Of a stretch of 64,000 nucleotides of DNA, positions 18,265-27,651 are shown in pieces; within the stretch, counting starts at the first letter, position 1; the number at the start of each line of letters is the position of its first letter. The translations under genes and the position numbers were made by a program. Under the pieces are notes generated by a model. The model did no database searches, was not told the DNA's origin, and saw nothing but the letters and a program-made list of their open reading frames with translations. Origin of the DNA: Caenimonas aquaedulcis (GTDB taxonomy: Bacteria > Pseudomonadota > Gammaproteobacteria > Burkholderiales > Burkholderiaceae_C); contig NZ_JADWYS010000001.1 in NCBI RefSeq assembly GCF_015831345.1, positions 3,252,618 through 3,316,617 of the forward strand. The letters run 5' to 3'.

Positions 18265-19236
18265 ATGCAACGCCGTCACCTTCTGCAAGCCCTCGCCGCC
18301 GGCGCGGCGCTGCCGGGATTCTCGTTCGCGCAGGACAAATACCCGTCCAAGCCCATCACCCTCATCTGCCCCTATTCCGCGGGCGGCAACGCCGACCAGC
18401 GTTCGCGCCAGATCGGCCGCTTCATTTCCACGGCGCTCGGCCAGCCGGTGCTCGTCGACAACAAGCCGGGCGCGGGCGGCAACATCGGCACCGACGCGGT
18501 GGCGAAAGCCAGGCCCGACGGCTACATCATCGGCATGGGCAACTTCGCGCCGCTCGCGGTGAATCCCACGATGTTTGCCAAGATGAACTTCGACCCGGCA
18601 AAGGACCTCGCGCCGGTCTGCCTGATCGAGCGGGGCCCGCTCGTGCTGATGGTGAACCCGAAGTCGCCTTTCAAGTCGGTGCAGGATGTCATCGCGTTCG
18701 CGAAGGCGAACCCGGGCAAGCTCTCGTTCGCATCGGGCGGCCTCGGCGGCTCGCACCACCTGTCCGCGGAGCTGTTCAAGTCGATCTCCGGCCTCTTCAT
18801 CACGCACATCCCCTACAAGGGCGGCGCCCCCGCGACGACGGACCTGATGGGTGGCCAGGTCGACATGATGTTCGAGCAGATGTACGCGGCGGCGCCCTCC
18901 ATCCGCGCGGGCAAGCTGCGCGCCCTGGCGATCACGAGCAAGGCGCGCTCGCCGCTGTTCCCGGACCTTCCCACGATGGCGGAATCCGGCGTGCCCGGCT
19001 TCGAGGTGCAGAACTGGCAGGGCCTCATCGCGCCCGCCGGCACGCCGCCCGCCATCATCAAGCTGCTGAACGAGACCACGAACAAGGCGCTCGCCGACCC
19101 CGCGATCCGCGAGCAGATGCTGGGGCAGGGCAACGAGATCGGCGGCGGCACGCCCGAACAGTTCGCCGCCCTCATCAAGTCCGAGGCCGCGAAGTGGGGC
19201 AAGCTCGTGAAGACCGCGGGCATCAAGCCCGAATGA
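18265..19236 (+). CDS. Bug/TctC-family periplasmic solute-binding protein (2)
   Basis: A 323-residue receptor with a signal sequence (MQRRHLLQALAAGAALPGFSFAQ), whose Arg-Arg could also suit Tat-like export. The mature start is KYPSKPITLICPYSAGGNAD. Family motifs follow: VDNKPGAGGNIGTDAVA, ARPDGYIIGMG, LSFASGGLGGSHHL, HIPYKGGAPATTDLMGGQVDMMF and LPTMAESGVPGFEVQNW. GGAGA precedes the ATG at 18265. It begins 78 bp after paaK on the same strand, so an aromatic acid ligand is possible, but no TctA/TctB permease is nearby and the ligand is unproven. Confidence 0.93.
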   Translation: MQRRHLLQALAAGAALPGFSFAQDKYPSKPITLICPYSAGGNADQRSRQIGRFISTALGQPVLVDNKPGAGGNIGTDAVAKARPDGYIIGMGNFAPLAVNPTMFAKMNFDPAKDLAPVCLIERGPLVLMVNPKSPFKSVQDVIAFAKANPGKLSFASGGLGGSHHLSAELFKSISGLFITHIPYKGGAPATTDLMGGQVDMMFEQMYAAAPSIRAGKLRALAITSKARSPLFPDLPTMAESGVPGFEVQNWQGLIAPAGTPPAIIKLLNETTNKALADPAIREQMLGQGNEIGGGTPEQFAALIKSEAAKWGKLVKTAGIKPE

Positions 19237-19243
19237 GGCGCTG

Positions 19244-20329
19244 CTAACGCTGCTCGATCTTGTCCACGAGGAGGTCGACGAAGGTCTCTTCGCCCATCGT
19301 CACCTTGATGCGCACGGGCAGGTATTGCAGGCTCGGCGCGAACCACATCTCCGCGGTGATGTTGCCGCGCGGATTGGCGAGCGGGCGGGGCTTGAGGTGG
19401 AATGCTTCGATGTTGCCGAGTCCCGGCGTGCGCAGGGTCTCGCGCTCCACCACGTCGTAGGTCCACAGGTCCACGCCGCCCGGTCGGGCGAGCCATACGC
19501 CCACGCTGCGACCGACCTGGAGCGGCTCCGCCCCGCTCGCGAAGCGGTGGCTCAATTCCACGAACTGGCTCGCCGTGTCCTGCGCGCCGGGCGGACGGGG
19601 CATGGTGCGGCCATCGTTCAGGACGATGGTGTCCTCGCCGAGCCGGGCGCTGCGCGGGCTGCTGCCGCGCACTTCCTCGTAGATGCGTGGATATAGGCCC
19701 TGGGCCGTCACCTCGCCCTGGCTGGTGAGCACCAGGTGCGCGAGCAGCGTCACGCTGATGTCGATCCTGGTCTCGTACTTGTCGTCCTTGCGCAGCCATT
19801 GCACGTGCGCGCGTCCGTGCAGTTCGCCGCTTCGGTATTGGCCTCCAAGGCGGTAACTGAGGCGCGTATCGACGGGCCAGCTGTCCAGGTTCGCCGCGAC
19901 GGATGCGGACGCCGCGGACGCCGGCGGCTGCGGCGCGCTGGCGGCTTGCGCGACGACGGGCGCGACGACGGGCGCGGGCGCGGGGGGTTCGGTGAAAGGC
20001 GGCTTCTCGGCCGGCGGCTCGGCAAGAGACGCGGCTGGCGGGGAAGATGCCGGGGGTTCCGGAGGTTTCGCCGCCAGCGCGACGGCCCGCGCGGCGACGT
20101 GCCTTGCTTTCGGCCTGGCGGGAGCGTGCTCGCGCGGGGGCGGTGGCGCCGGCGCCGCGCTTTGCTGCAGCAGCCTCGTGAACATCGGCCTCGGCATCGC
20201 ATGCAGCAACGGCGAGGCTTCCATCTCCCGCGCCAGCCACCGCAGCGCAGCCATGTGCAACAGCAGGACGACGACGAGCAGCGCCGCCAGGCGCGCCCCG
20301 ATGGTTTTCAGGCGTGCTGCGCCAACCAT
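19244..20329 (-). CDS. DUF3108 domain protein with N-terminal membrane anchor
   Basis: A 361-residue protein. Residues 10-30 form a hydrophobic helix (ARLAALLVVVLLLHMAALRWLA), followed by a long Pro/Ala-rich linker at about 55-145. The C-terminal domain fits DUF3108 (YRLGGQYRSGELHGRAHVQW, TAQGLYPRIYEEVRG, GLGNIEAFHLKPRP, AEMWFAPSLQYLPVRIKV). It is probably anchored in the inner membrane with the domain in the periplasm. The start overlaps the end of the M61 peptidase gene by 22 bp, so the two are likely co-transcribed. The function of the domain is unknown. Confidence 0.85.
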   Translation of the reverse strand: MVGAARLKTIGARLAALLVVVLLLHMAALRWLAREMEASPLLHAMPRPMFTRLLQQSAAPAPPPPREHAPARPKARHVAARAVALAAKPPEPPASSPPAASLAEPPAEKPPFTEPPAPAPVVAPVVAQAASAPQPPASAASASVAANLDSWPVDTRLSYRLGGQYRSGELHGRAHVQWLRKDDKYETRIDISVTLLAHLVLTSQGEVTAQGLYPRIYEEVRGSSPRSARLGEDTIVLNDGRTMPRPPGAQDTASQFVELSHRFASGAEPLQVGRSVGVWLARPGGVDLWTYDVVERETLRTPGLGNIEAFHLKPRPLANPRGNITAEMWFAPSLQYLPVRIKVTMGEETFVDLLVDKIEQR

Positions 20330-22068
20330 GGCTGGGCCTTGGCCGCATCGCGCAGCACCAGCCGCCAGGTGGTCGCGGACGTGGAGAGCGCCAGTTCCAG
20401 CCGCAGCATGCGGCGGTCGCGCGAGACCAGCGCCGTCACCTTCCTGTGGTTGCCGGCATACAGCAGCAGGTCATCGAGCTTGGCCATGCGCCAGCCTTGC
20501 CCCGCGACCTCGACGCCCAGCCACTCGTCCCCGGCGGCAAAGCCTGCCTGCTCCGCCGCGCCGCCGCGCAGCACGGTCTTGATCGCGACGCCTGAGTTCT
20601 CCGTGGTGCGCAGGCCCAGGCGCTGCTGCAGCTGCGACGGGTCCTCCAGCACGGCGATGCCATGCGTCTTGAGCAATTCCTCCAGCGGCAGCTCCTTCGT
20701 GCCGTGGATCCAGGCGGCGATCTCGCGCGTGAACGCACGGCCGCCCAGCTCCTTGAGCACTGCGGCGAAGTCCGCCTCCGTCATCGGGCCGGCCTTGCAG
20801 CGCACCCACAGGGCGCGCATCACCTCGTCGAGTGTCGTGTTCCCTTCGGATCGCAGCGTGAGGTCGAAGCACAGCGCCACCAGCGCACCCTTGGTGTAGT
20901 AGCTCACGGTGGCGTTGGCCGTGTTCTCGTCCTGGCGGTAGTACTTCACCCATGCGTCGAAGCTCGCCTGCGCGACGGCCTGCACTTCGCGGCCCGGGGT
21001 CTGCAGCACCTGGTTGATCGTCTTGTTCAGCAGCTTCACGTACGTCGCGTCGTCGATCAGGCCGCCGCGGCGCAGCAGCAGGTCGTCGTAGTAGCTCGTG
21101 AAGCCCTCGAAGAACCACAGCAGCTGCGTGTAGTTCTCCGCGCCATAGTCGTAATGCGTGAATTCCGCGGGCCGCAGGCGCTTCACGTTCCAGGTGTGGA
21201 AGTATTCGTGGCTGATCAGACCCTGCAGGGTGACGTAGCCGTCGCTGTTGCGCGTCTCGCCCAGGCGCGGCAGGTCGCGCCGCGATGCGATGAGCGCCGT
21301 GGAGTTGCGGTGCTCCAGGCCGCCATAGCCATCGTCCACCACGTTGAGCATGAAGAGGTAGTTCTTGAACGGCGGCTTCTTGCGGTCATGCCAGAAGCGG
21401 ATCTCCGTCTCGCAGATCTTGTGCAGGTCCGCCGTGAAACGGGCCGTGTCGAAGGACTCGCTCGCACCCGCGACGACGATCCGGTGGGGCACGCCGGCCG
21501 CCTTGAATTCCGCGCTCCAGAAGTTGCCCATCTCCACGGGGCAGTCGGCGAGCTCGTCGTAGTCGGCGGCCAGGTAGATGCCGAAGCCGCGCTTGCCCAC
21601 CTTGTGCGGCGCGAGGCCGGTGGCGGCTTCCCACTGCGCGATCGCCTTGCCCGGCACGAGCTCGAGCGAGTGCACCACGCCCTCCTGCCCATGCACCTTC
21701 AGGCACAGGCTGGTGGCGTTGAAGAAGCCCCGGCGCGTGTCCAGCCAGGCCGTGCGCACGGAATTGTCGAAGGCGTAGACCTCGTAGGTGAGGACGAGCG
21801 GGCTGCTGGGCACGCATTCGACCTGCCAGCTGCACTTGTCCAGCTGCTGCACCCCGACGGCCCGCCCGCCCTGGCGCGCCGCCAGCTTCTGCAGGTTCTT
21901 CGAGAATTCACGCACCAGGTAGCTGCCGGGGATCCACACCGGCAGCGACACGCGCTGCTGCGCGGCGGGCTGGTCGATGCTGAGGGTGATGCGGTAGAGG
22001 TGCGCGTGCAGGTCGGCCGCTTCGACGCGGTACTGCACGCTGGCGCTGCGGGGGGATGGGGTGGTCAC
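20308..22068 (-). CDS. M61 family glycyl-aminopeptidase-like metallopeptidase with PDZ domain
   Basis: A 586-residue zinc peptidase of the M61 family. The zinc motif HEYFH is at residues 287-291, and the third ligand and surrounding helix are in WFFEGFTSYYDDLLL. The N-terminal beta domain (VSLPVWIPGSYLVREFSKNL) and a C-terminal PDZ domain (GGAAEQAGFAAGDEWLGVE) match the family. The start is GTG 22068, overlapping the dsbC stop by four bases (GTGA). Frames extending further upstream are inside dsbC and are rejected. No signal peptide is evident, so it is probably cytoplasmic. The physiological substrate is unknown. Confidence 0.92.
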   Translation of the reverse strand: MTTPSPRSASVQYRVEAADLHAHLYRITLSIDQPAAQQRVSLPVWIPGSYLVREFSKNLQKLAARQGGRAVGVQQLDKCSWQVECVPSSPLVLTYEVYAFDNSVRTAWLDTRRGFFNATSLCLKVHGQEGVVHSLELVPGKAIAQWEAATGLAPHKVGKRGFGIYLAADYDELADCPVEMGNFWSAEFKAAGVPHRIVVAGASESFDTARFTADLHKICETEIRFWHDRKKPPFKNYLFMLNVVDDGYGGLEHRNSTALIASRRDLPRLGETRNSDGYVTLQGLISHEYFHTWNVKRLRPAEFTHYDYGAENYTQLLWFFEGFTSYYDDLLLRRGGLIDDATYVKLLNKTINQVLQTPGREVQAVAQASFDAWVKYYRQDENTANATVSYYTKGALVALCFDLTLRSEGNTTLDEVMRALWVRCKAGPMTEADFAAVLKELGGRAFTREIAAWIHGTKELPLEELLKTHGIAVLEDPSQLQQRLGLRTTENSGVAIKTVLRGGAAEQAGFAAGDEWLGVEVAGQGWRMAKLDDLLLYAGNHRKVTALVSRDRRMLRLELALSTSATTWRLVLRDAAKAQPWLAQHA

Positions 22069-22781
22069 TGCTTGATTTGTGCGAGTAGCTTTTCCATGTC
22101 CGTGGCGCGCAGTGCGCCCGGGACCCGGGTGCCGTCCGCGAAGATCATGGTCGGGGTGGAATTGATGCCGTAGCGCCGGCCGAATTCGACGTTGCGCGTG
22201 AGCGCCGAGGTGTCGCAGTCGGCGGCGGGCGGGCGCTGGTCGCGCACCATCCAGTTCAGCCAGGCCCGGCCCCTGTCCTTCGCGCACCAGTGGTGGGCCG
22301 ACTTGACTTCCGAGTCCGGCCCGAGGATGGGGTAGAGGAACATGTAGACGGTGACGTTGTTCACCTTCTGCAGGTCGCGCTCGAAGAGCTTGCAGTAGCC
22401 GCAGTTCGGGTCTTCGAACACCGCGAGCTTGCGCTTGCCGTCCCCGCGGACGATGGTGAAGGCATCCTGCAGCGGCAGCTGGTCGAACGCGACCTGCTGC
22501 AGCTTCTCCTGGCGCTCCTCCGTGAGGTTGCGTTTCGACCGGGTCTCGATCAGGCTGCCCTGCATCAGGTAGTCGCCGTTGGCGTCGGTGTAGTACACCT
22601 CCGAGCCGATGCGGATCTCGAAGATGCCGGGAATCTGCGTCTTGCCGATCTCGTCGATCTTGCCGAGCCGCGGCAGCCGCTCCGCGAGGTTCCTGCGTAT
22701 CGCCGCGTCGTCCGCCCACGCTCCCCCGGCGAGTCCTAGGAGGGTGAGGGCCGCGAGGGCGGCGAATCGGGACAACTTCAT
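22065..22781 (-). CDS. dsbC: Thiol:disulfide interchange protein DsbC
   Basis: A 238-residue periplasmic disulfide isomerase. The signal peptide ends near residue 23 (LTLLGLAGGAWA). An N-terminal dimerisation domain follows (FEIRIGSEVYYTDANGDYL). The thioredoxin-fold active site is CGYC at residues 127-130, and the cis-Pro loop is INSTPTMIFADG. A second Cys pair (HHWCAKD, ADCDTS) is as in DsbC. It is the middle gene of a reverse run: ubiH-like upstream (22 bp away), M61 peptidase downstream (4-bp overlap). Confidence 0.95.
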   Translation of the reverse strand: MKLSRFAALAALTLLGLAGGAWADDAAIRRNLAERLPRLGKIDEIGKTQIPGIFEIRIGSEVYYTDANGDYLMQGSLIETRSKRNLTEERQEKLQQVAFDQLPLQDAFTIVRGDGKRKLAVFEDPNCGYCKLFERDLQKVNNVTVYMFLYPILGPDSEVKSAHHWCAKDRGRAWLNWMVRDQRPPAADCDTSALTRNVEFGRRYGINSTPTMIFADGTRVPGALRATDMEKLLAQIKQ

Positions 22782-22803
22782 TTCGGCTTCCAGTACTTCA
22801 CGT

Positions 22804-23910
22804 TCAAAGGCGGCCCATGGCGCGCCGGACGACCCAGTCTTTCATGGGCCCGCTGCGGTCGAAGCCGCTCATGCCCCAGTTGCGCACGCTCGCCCACGGC
22901 TCGGCCTGCTGCGCGAAGAGCTGCTGCAACCCGTCGGTCGCGGCGCCCATCGCCAGCACGTCCGCCTTGCGGGCCCGCTCGTAGCGGCGCAGCAACTTCA
23001 TGTCCGCGGCGCTTCGCCACGGTTCGCGGGTCTGCATCACCCGCGCGAGTTCGCGCGCATCCGCGAGGCCGAGGTTGAGGCCCTGGCCCGCCAGCGGGTG
23101 CACCGTATGCGCGGCGTCTCCCGCAAGCACCCAGCCCGGGCCGCACCAGCGGTCCGCCGTGGCCAGCTGCAGGGGCCACGACGCCCGCTCCCCTTCCAGC
23201 TTCAGCCGGCCCAGCGCAAAGTGGCTCGCGGCTTCCAGGCGGGCCTCGAACGCCGCTGCGTCCTCGCTCGCCGCCTCCCCCGCCTTCGGCTCCTGGAGGG
23301 ACCACACGACGGCCACGGAGTTCCCGCCTTCGCCGCCGAGCGGCAGCATCGCGAGGATGTCTCCGCCTGCGAACCACTGCCGCGCGACCTGGCCGTGGGG
23401 GACTTCGCATCGCACCCGCGCCGCGATGGCGCGCTGCGGATAGGGCGTCACGCTGTAGGCGACCCCGTATTCGTCGCGCGTGGCACTCGCACGGCCTTCG
23501 CAGATGGCGGTCAGGGTCGCCGGCTGAGGTGCGTCGAGCCATTGCACGAGCGGCTGGTAGCGCAGCGCATCGCCGAGACGCTCCTGCAGGGCCTGCACGT
23601 CCACGATCCATGCGAGCGCGGTGGCGCCCTGGGAGCGCGCGTCGAACCGGACCTCGCCGCCGTCGTCGCCGTGGACGTGCATCGCGCGCACCGCCGTGGC
23701 ATGCGGCTCGTCGGGCCAGGCGCGCAAGGTCTCCAGCAGGTCTTTCGACGCGGCATTGAGCGCATAGGCCCGGATGTCGCTCGCCGCGCCGCCCACGGGC
23801 CCGGGTTGCCGCACGAGGCCGACGTGAAGGCGCTCACGTGCGAGCGCGAGGGCCAGCGTACGGCCCACGACACCGGCTCCGCGGATACAGACATCGAGGG
23901 CTTGCGGCAT
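22804..23910 (-). CDS. UbiH/UbiF-family FAD-dependent monooxygenase
   Basis: A 369-residue flavin monooxygenase likely to hydroxylate the aromatic ring of a ubiquinone precursor. The FAD-binding start is VCIRGAGVVGRTLALALA, and the second FAD motif reads GDAAHTVHPLAGQGLNLGLADA, the UbiH/COQ6 signature. The ATG at 23910 (MPQALDVC) puts the Rossmann motif close to the N-terminus, as usual. A longer frame to 24000 overlaps the divergent MOSC gene. Which ring position it hydroxylates cannot be told from sequence alone. Confidence 0.88.
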   Translation of the reverse strand: MPQALDVCIRGAGVVGRTLALALARERLHVGLVRQPGPVGGAASDIRAYALNAASKDLLETLRAWPDEPHATAVRAMHVHGDDGGEVRFDARSQGATALAWIVDVQALQERLGDALRYQPLVQWLDAPQPATLTAICEGRASATRDEYGVAYSVTPYPQRAIAARVRCEVPHGQVARQWFAGGDILAMLPLGGEGGNSVAVVWSLQEPKAGEAASEDAAAFEARLEAASHFALGRLKLEGERASWPLQLATADRWCGPGWVLAGDAAHTVHPLAGQGLNLGLADARELARVMQTREPWRSAADMKLLRRYERARKADVLAMGAATDGLQQLFAQQAEPWASVRNWGMSGFDRSGPMKDWVVRRAMGRL

Positions 23911-23941
23911 GGAGGGATTGTAAGGAGCGGGGCGCGGCACA

Positions 23942-24817
23942 ATGTCGCCCATGAGCCAAGCCCCTGCAGAGGTGACCGCGCGAGTCGCCCGCCTGTTCAT
24001 CTATCCCGTCAAGTCCTGCGCCGGCGTGGAGGTGTCCGAGGCGCTCCTGACCGAAACCGGCTTCGACCTCGATCGCGCCTGGATGGCGGTGGATGCCGAA
24101 GGCGACTTCGTGAGCCAGCGCCAGTTGCCGCGCATGTCGCTCATCCATCCGCAGGTGAAGCACTCGGAGGTCGTGCTGCGCGCGCCGGGGATGCTGGCCC
24201 TGCACCTGCGTATCGACACGGTGGAGGAGCCCGCGACGGTGCGCGTGTGGGACGACGTCGTCCCGGCGTTCGACATGGGGGATCTCGCGGCGCAATGGTT
24301 CAGCGATTTCCTCGGGCAGAAGCTGCGGCTGGTGCGCTTCGACCCGGAGCATCGCCGCCTGTCGAACATGAAATGGACGCAGGGCGTCGAGGCGCCGAAC
24401 CAGTTCGGGGACGGCTTCCCGCTGCTCGTGGCGAGCGAGGCATCCCTGCAAGAGCTCAACCGCCGGCTCGAGGCGAAGGGCCACGCGCCGGTGGGCATCG
24501 AGCGGTTCCGCCCGAACATCGTGCTCTCGGGCATCGAGGCGCATGACGAAGACCGCCTGGGCGACATCCGCATCGCGGCGTCCGGCGGCGACGTCGTGCT
24601 GCGTCCGGTGAAGCCATGCGGGCGTTGCCCGATCCCCGACATCGATCCCGGGACCGCGCAGAGCAGCCCGGAGGTCGGCGATACCTTGCGGGACTACCGC
24701 AGGAACGAGATCCTGGGCGGCGCGATCAGCTTCGCGATGAACGCGATCGCGATCGAGGGCATCGACCGGGTGGTGAAAACCGGCCAGCCCGTGACGTCCA
24801 GCTGGCGCTTCGATTGA
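23942..24817 (+). CDS. MOSC domain protein with MOSC N-terminal barrel (YcbX/mARC-like)
   Basis: A protein of 291 residues (288 if translation starts at the ATG at 23951). The N-terminal beta-barrel reads [18 protein letters not shown], the start pattern of mARC/YcbX proteins. The MOSC domain contains [14 protein letters not shown] and the conserved Cys region [18 protein letters not shown], expected to bind molybdenum cofactor and reduce N-hydroxylated compounds. No C-terminal ferredoxin domain is present, unlike E. coli YcbX. The redox partner is not evident nearby. The start is uncertain, as both ATGs have weak ribosome sites. Confidence 0.87.
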   Translation: MSPMSQAPAEVTARVARLFIYPVKSCAGVEVSEALLTETGFDLDRAWMAVDAEGDFVSQRQLPRMSLIHPQVKHSEVVLRAPGMLALHLRIDTVEEPATVRVWDDVVPAFDMGDLAAQWFSDFLGQKLRLVRFDPEHRRLSNMKWTQGVEAPNQFGDGFPLLVASEASLQELNRRLEAKGHAPVGIERFRPNIVLSGIEAHDEDRLGDIRIAASGGDVVLRPVKPCGRCPIPDIDPGTAQSSPEVGDTLRDYRRNEILGGAISFAMNAIAIEGIDRVVKTGQPVTSSWRFD

Positions 24818-24881
24818 GCGCACGCCCCGCCGGGGCAAGGGCCATCGCATACACTTTCGGGTTCGATTGTCGGAAAGTGCC

Positions 24882-25973
24882 ATGAGCTTGAAGTGCGGGA
24901 TCGTCGGGTTGCCCAACGTGGGGAAGTCGACCTTGTTCAATGCGTTGACCAAGGCGGGCATCGCCGCGGAAAACTACCCTTTCTGCACGATCGAGCCCAA
25001 CGTCGGCATCGTCGAGCTGCCCGACCCGAGGCTGGCCCAGCTCGCCGATATCGTCAAGCCCGAGCGCATCGTGCCCGCCATTGTCGAGTTCGTCGACATC
25101 GCGGGGCTGGTGGCCGGCGCGAGCAAGGGCGAGGGGCTCGGCAACCAGTTCCTCGCGCACATCCGCGAGACCGACGCCACCGTGAACGTGGTGCGCTGCT
25201 TCGACGACGAGAACGTGATCCACGTCAACGGCAAGGTCGACCCGATCTCGGACATCGAGGTGATCCAGACCGAGCTGTGCCTCGCGGACCTCGGCACGGT
25301 CGACAAGGCGCTGCACCGCCACCAGAAGACCGCACGCTCGGGCGACAAGGAAGCCGCCAAGCTGGTGGCGATCCTCGAAAAGTGCCAGAAGGCGCTCAAC
25401 GAAGGCAAGCCGGTGCGCGCGCTGTCGTTCACCAAGGAAGAGATGCCGATCGTCAGGTCCTTCTGCCTCATCACCGCCAAGCCGGCGATGTTCGTGGGCA
25501 ACGTCGACGAGAAGGGCTTCGAGAACAACCCCTACCTCGACCGCCTGCGCGAGTACGCCGCCGCACAGAACGCGCCCGTCGTCGCCATCTGCGCGAAGAT
25601 GGAAGCCGAGATGGCCGACATGAGCGACGAGGACAAGCAGATGTTCCTCGCGGAGATCGGCCAGGAGGAACCGGGCCTGAACCGTCTCATCCGCGCGGCG
25701 TTCAAGCTGCTGGGCCTGCAGACCTACTTCACCGCGGGCGTGAAGGAAGTGCGCGCGTGGACGATTCACGTGGGCGATACCGGGCCGCAGGCCGCGGGCG
25801 TGATCCACACCGACTTCGAGCGCGGCTACATCCGCGCGCAGACCATCGCGTTCGACGACTACATCGCCTTCAAGGGCGAGCAGGGCGCGAAGGACGCGGG
25901 CAAGATGCGCAGCGAAGGCAAGGAATACGTCGTCAAGGACGGCGACGTGATGAATTTCCTCTTCAACGTCTGA
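24882..25973 (+). CDS. ychF: Redox-regulated ATPase YchF (OLA1 family)
   Basis: A 363-residue cytoplasmic P-loop protein, the exact family length, which binds ATP in preference to GTP and associates with ribosomes. P-loop [14 protein letters not shown] is at the N-terminus, [20 protein letters not shown] forms the G3 region, and the NxxE motif replaces NKxD. A coiled-coil insert and a C-terminal TGS domain ([20 protein letters not shown]) follow. The ATG at 24882 (MSLKCGIVG) is the conserved start. Confidence 0.97.
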   Translation: MSLKCGIVGLPNVGKSTLFNALTKAGIAAENYPFCTIEPNVGIVELPDPRLAQLADIVKPERIVPAIVEFVDIAGLVAGASKGEGLGNQFLAHIRETDATVNVVRCFDDENVIHVNGKVDPISDIEVIQTELCLADLGTVDKALHRHQKTARSGDKEAAKLVAILEKCQKALNEGKPVRALSFTKEEMPIVRSFCLITAKPAMFVGNVDEKGFENNPYLDRLREYAAAQNAPVVAICAKMEAEMADMSDEDKQMFLAEIGQEEPGLNRLIRAAFKLLGLQTYFTAGVKEVRAWTIHVGDTGPQAAGVIHTDFERGYIRAQTIAFDDYIAFKGEQGAKDAGKMRSEGKEYVVKDGDVMNFLFNV

Positions 25974-25991
25974 GCGGCGCCGTTTCGGCCT

Positions 25992-26459
25992 CTACGAAGG
26001 CCAGAGGTACAGCAGCACGGGCGTCATGATGAGGTAGCGCGTGAACTTGCCGACCAGCATGTAGCCGAGGCAGGGCCAGAAGGGCAGCTTCAGCCAGCCC
26101 GCGACCGCGCACAGCGGATCGCCCACGATGGGGAGCCACGCGAGCAGGCACGCCTTGGGGCCCATGCGCTCGAGCCAGTCGATCGCCTTCACGTGCGCCT
26201 TCGAATGCGAGTACTTGTCCACCACGCGGTGCGCACCGTAGCCCATCCACCAGTCCACTGCGCCGCCCAGCGTGTTGCCGGCAGTGGCCACGACGATCGC
26301 GCTCCAGAAGAGATCGGGATTGAGCTTGAGCAGCCCGAAGAGCGCCGGCTCGGAGCCGACAGGCAGCAGCGTCGCCGAGATGAATGCGGCGACGAACAGC
26401 GTGCTCAGCCCGTACTTCGGCAGGGCCAGCAACGACAGCATCGGTTCGAGCCACTCCAT
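25992..26459 (-). CDS. YqaA/DedA-like small membrane protein
   Basis: A 155-residue integral membrane protein of the YqaA type (VTT/SNARE-associated superfamily). It has about four hydrophobic segments, including YGLSTLFVAAFISATLLPVGSEP and the conserved ATAGNTLGGAVDWWMG loop, then GPKACLLAWLPIVGDPLCAVAGWL. Family members are linked to membrane homeostasis or lipid movement, but YqaA is not characterised. The ATG at 26459 (MEWLEPM) is preferred because the upstream extension is hydrophilic and covers the intergenic region before dusB. Confidence 0.85.
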   Translation of the reverse strand: MEWLEPMLSLLALPKYGLSTLFVAAFISATLLPVGSEPALFGLLKLNPDLFWSAIVVATAGNTLGGAVDWWMGYGAHRVVDKYSHSKAHVKAIDWLERMGPKACLLAWLPIVGDPLCAVAGWLKLPFWPCLGYMLVGKFTRYLIMTPVLLYLWPS

Positions 26460-26517
26460 TGCACAGGCAGTATAGGGATGCAAGCGCGGCGAACCTGTAG
26501 GCGCATACGCAGTTTTT

Positions 26518-26536
26518 GATTTCAGGCGCTGAAATC
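26518..26536. promoter_or_regulatory. Perfect dyad upstream of dusB-fis
   Basis: GATTTCAG-GCG-CTGAAATC is a perfect inverted repeat with 8-bp arms and a 3-bp centre, between divergent yqaA and dusB. A TACAAT -10-like hexamer lies just downstream (26546-26551). It is unlikely to be a terminator because both flanking genes point away from it, so it may be a protein-binding site. Confidence 0.5.
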
Positions 26537-26598
26537 CGGCGGGCATACAATCGTGCCTCATTTTTCAGCAGCCCCGTTTCCCCGCTCCTCCTCCCGCC

Positions 26599-27651
26599 AT
26601 GCACATCGGTCCCTATCTTTTGGCGAACAACCTGTTCGCGGCGCCGATGGCGGGCGTGACGGACCGGCCGTTCCGCCAGTTGTGCCGGCGCCTCGGCGCG
26701 GGTTACGCGGTGAGCGAGATGGTCACGTCGCGGCGCGACCTGTGGAACACGCTCAAGACCTCGCGCCGCGCGAATCACGATGGCGAACCCGGCCCCATCG
26801 CGGTCCAGATCGCCGGCACCGACGCGCAGATGATGGCCGAGGCGGCGGCATACAACGTCGATCGCGGCGCGCAGATCATCGACATCAATATGGGCTGCCC
26901 CGCGAAGAAGGTGTGCAACAAGTGGGCGGGTTCCGCGCTGATGCAGGACGAGCCGCTCGCGATCTCGATCGCCCGGGCGGTCGTCGAGGCGTGCGCGCCG
27001 CACGGTGTGCCCGTGACCCTGAAGATGCGCACGGGCTGGAGCCTGGAGCATCGCAATGCGGTGCGGCTCGCTCGCGCTTTCGAGGACGTGGGCGTGCGGA
27101 TGCTGACGGTGCACGGCCGCACGCGTGAGCAGGGGTACCGCGGGCAGGCGGAGTACGACACGATTGCGGCGGTCAAGCGCGCGGTGCGCGTGCCGGTGGT
27201 CGCGAACGGTGATGTGGATTCGCCGGAGAAGGCGCGCGACGTGCTGGCCGCGACAGGCGCGGACGCGGTCATGATCGGGCGCGCGGCGCAGGGACGGCCC
27301 TGGATCTTCCGCGAAATTGCCCACTTCCTCGCGACGGGCACCCACCTCGCACCGCCTCTCGTCGCGGAGGTGAAGCGGCTGCTGCTCGAACACCTGCAGG
27401 ACCACTACACGCTCTACGGCGAGTTCACCGGCGTGCGCAGCGCGCGCAAGCACATCGCCTGGTACGTGCACACCCTCCCTGGCGCGGCGGACTTCCGCGC
27501 GGGAATGAATTCGATCGAGGATTGCGGCGCCCAGCTGGAAGCGGTCGCGCGATTCTTCGACGAACTGGGCAGCGGGATGGATCGCATACCCGCGACGCCG
27601 GCACGCGTCGATTGCGGCGGCGAACAAGAAGCAGTGGAAGTGGACGCATGA
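26599..27651 (+). CDS. dusB: tRNA-dihydrouridine synthase B
   Basis: A 350-residue FMN enzyme that reduces uridine to dihydrouridine in the tRNA D-loop. The N-terminus reads LLANNLFAAPMAGVTDRPFR. The catalytic Cys lies in DINMGCPAKKVCNKWAGSAL, followed by VTLKMRTGW, LTVHGRTREQGYRG and the FMN phosphate site GADAVMIGRAAQGRPWIF. The next gene, fis, starts inside its last codons (4-bp overlap), the widespread dusB-fis operon. Confidence 0.97.
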   Translation: MHIGPYLLANNLFAAPMAGVTDRPFRQLCRRLGAGYAVSEMVTSRRDLWNTLKTSRRANHDGEPGPIAVQIAGTDAQMMAEAAAYNVDRGAQIIDINMGCPAKKVCNKWAGSALMQDEPLAISIARAVVEACAPHGVPVTLKMRTGWSLEHRNAVRLARAFEDVGVRMLTVHGRTREQGYRGQAEYDTIAAVKRAVRVPVVANGDVDSPEKARDVLAATGADAVMIGRAAQGRPWIFREIAHFLATGTHLAPPLVAEVKRLLLEHLQDHYTLYGEFTGVRSARKHIAWYVHTLPGAADFRAGMNSIEDCGAQLEAVARFFDELGSGMDRIPATPARVDCGGEQEAVEVDA

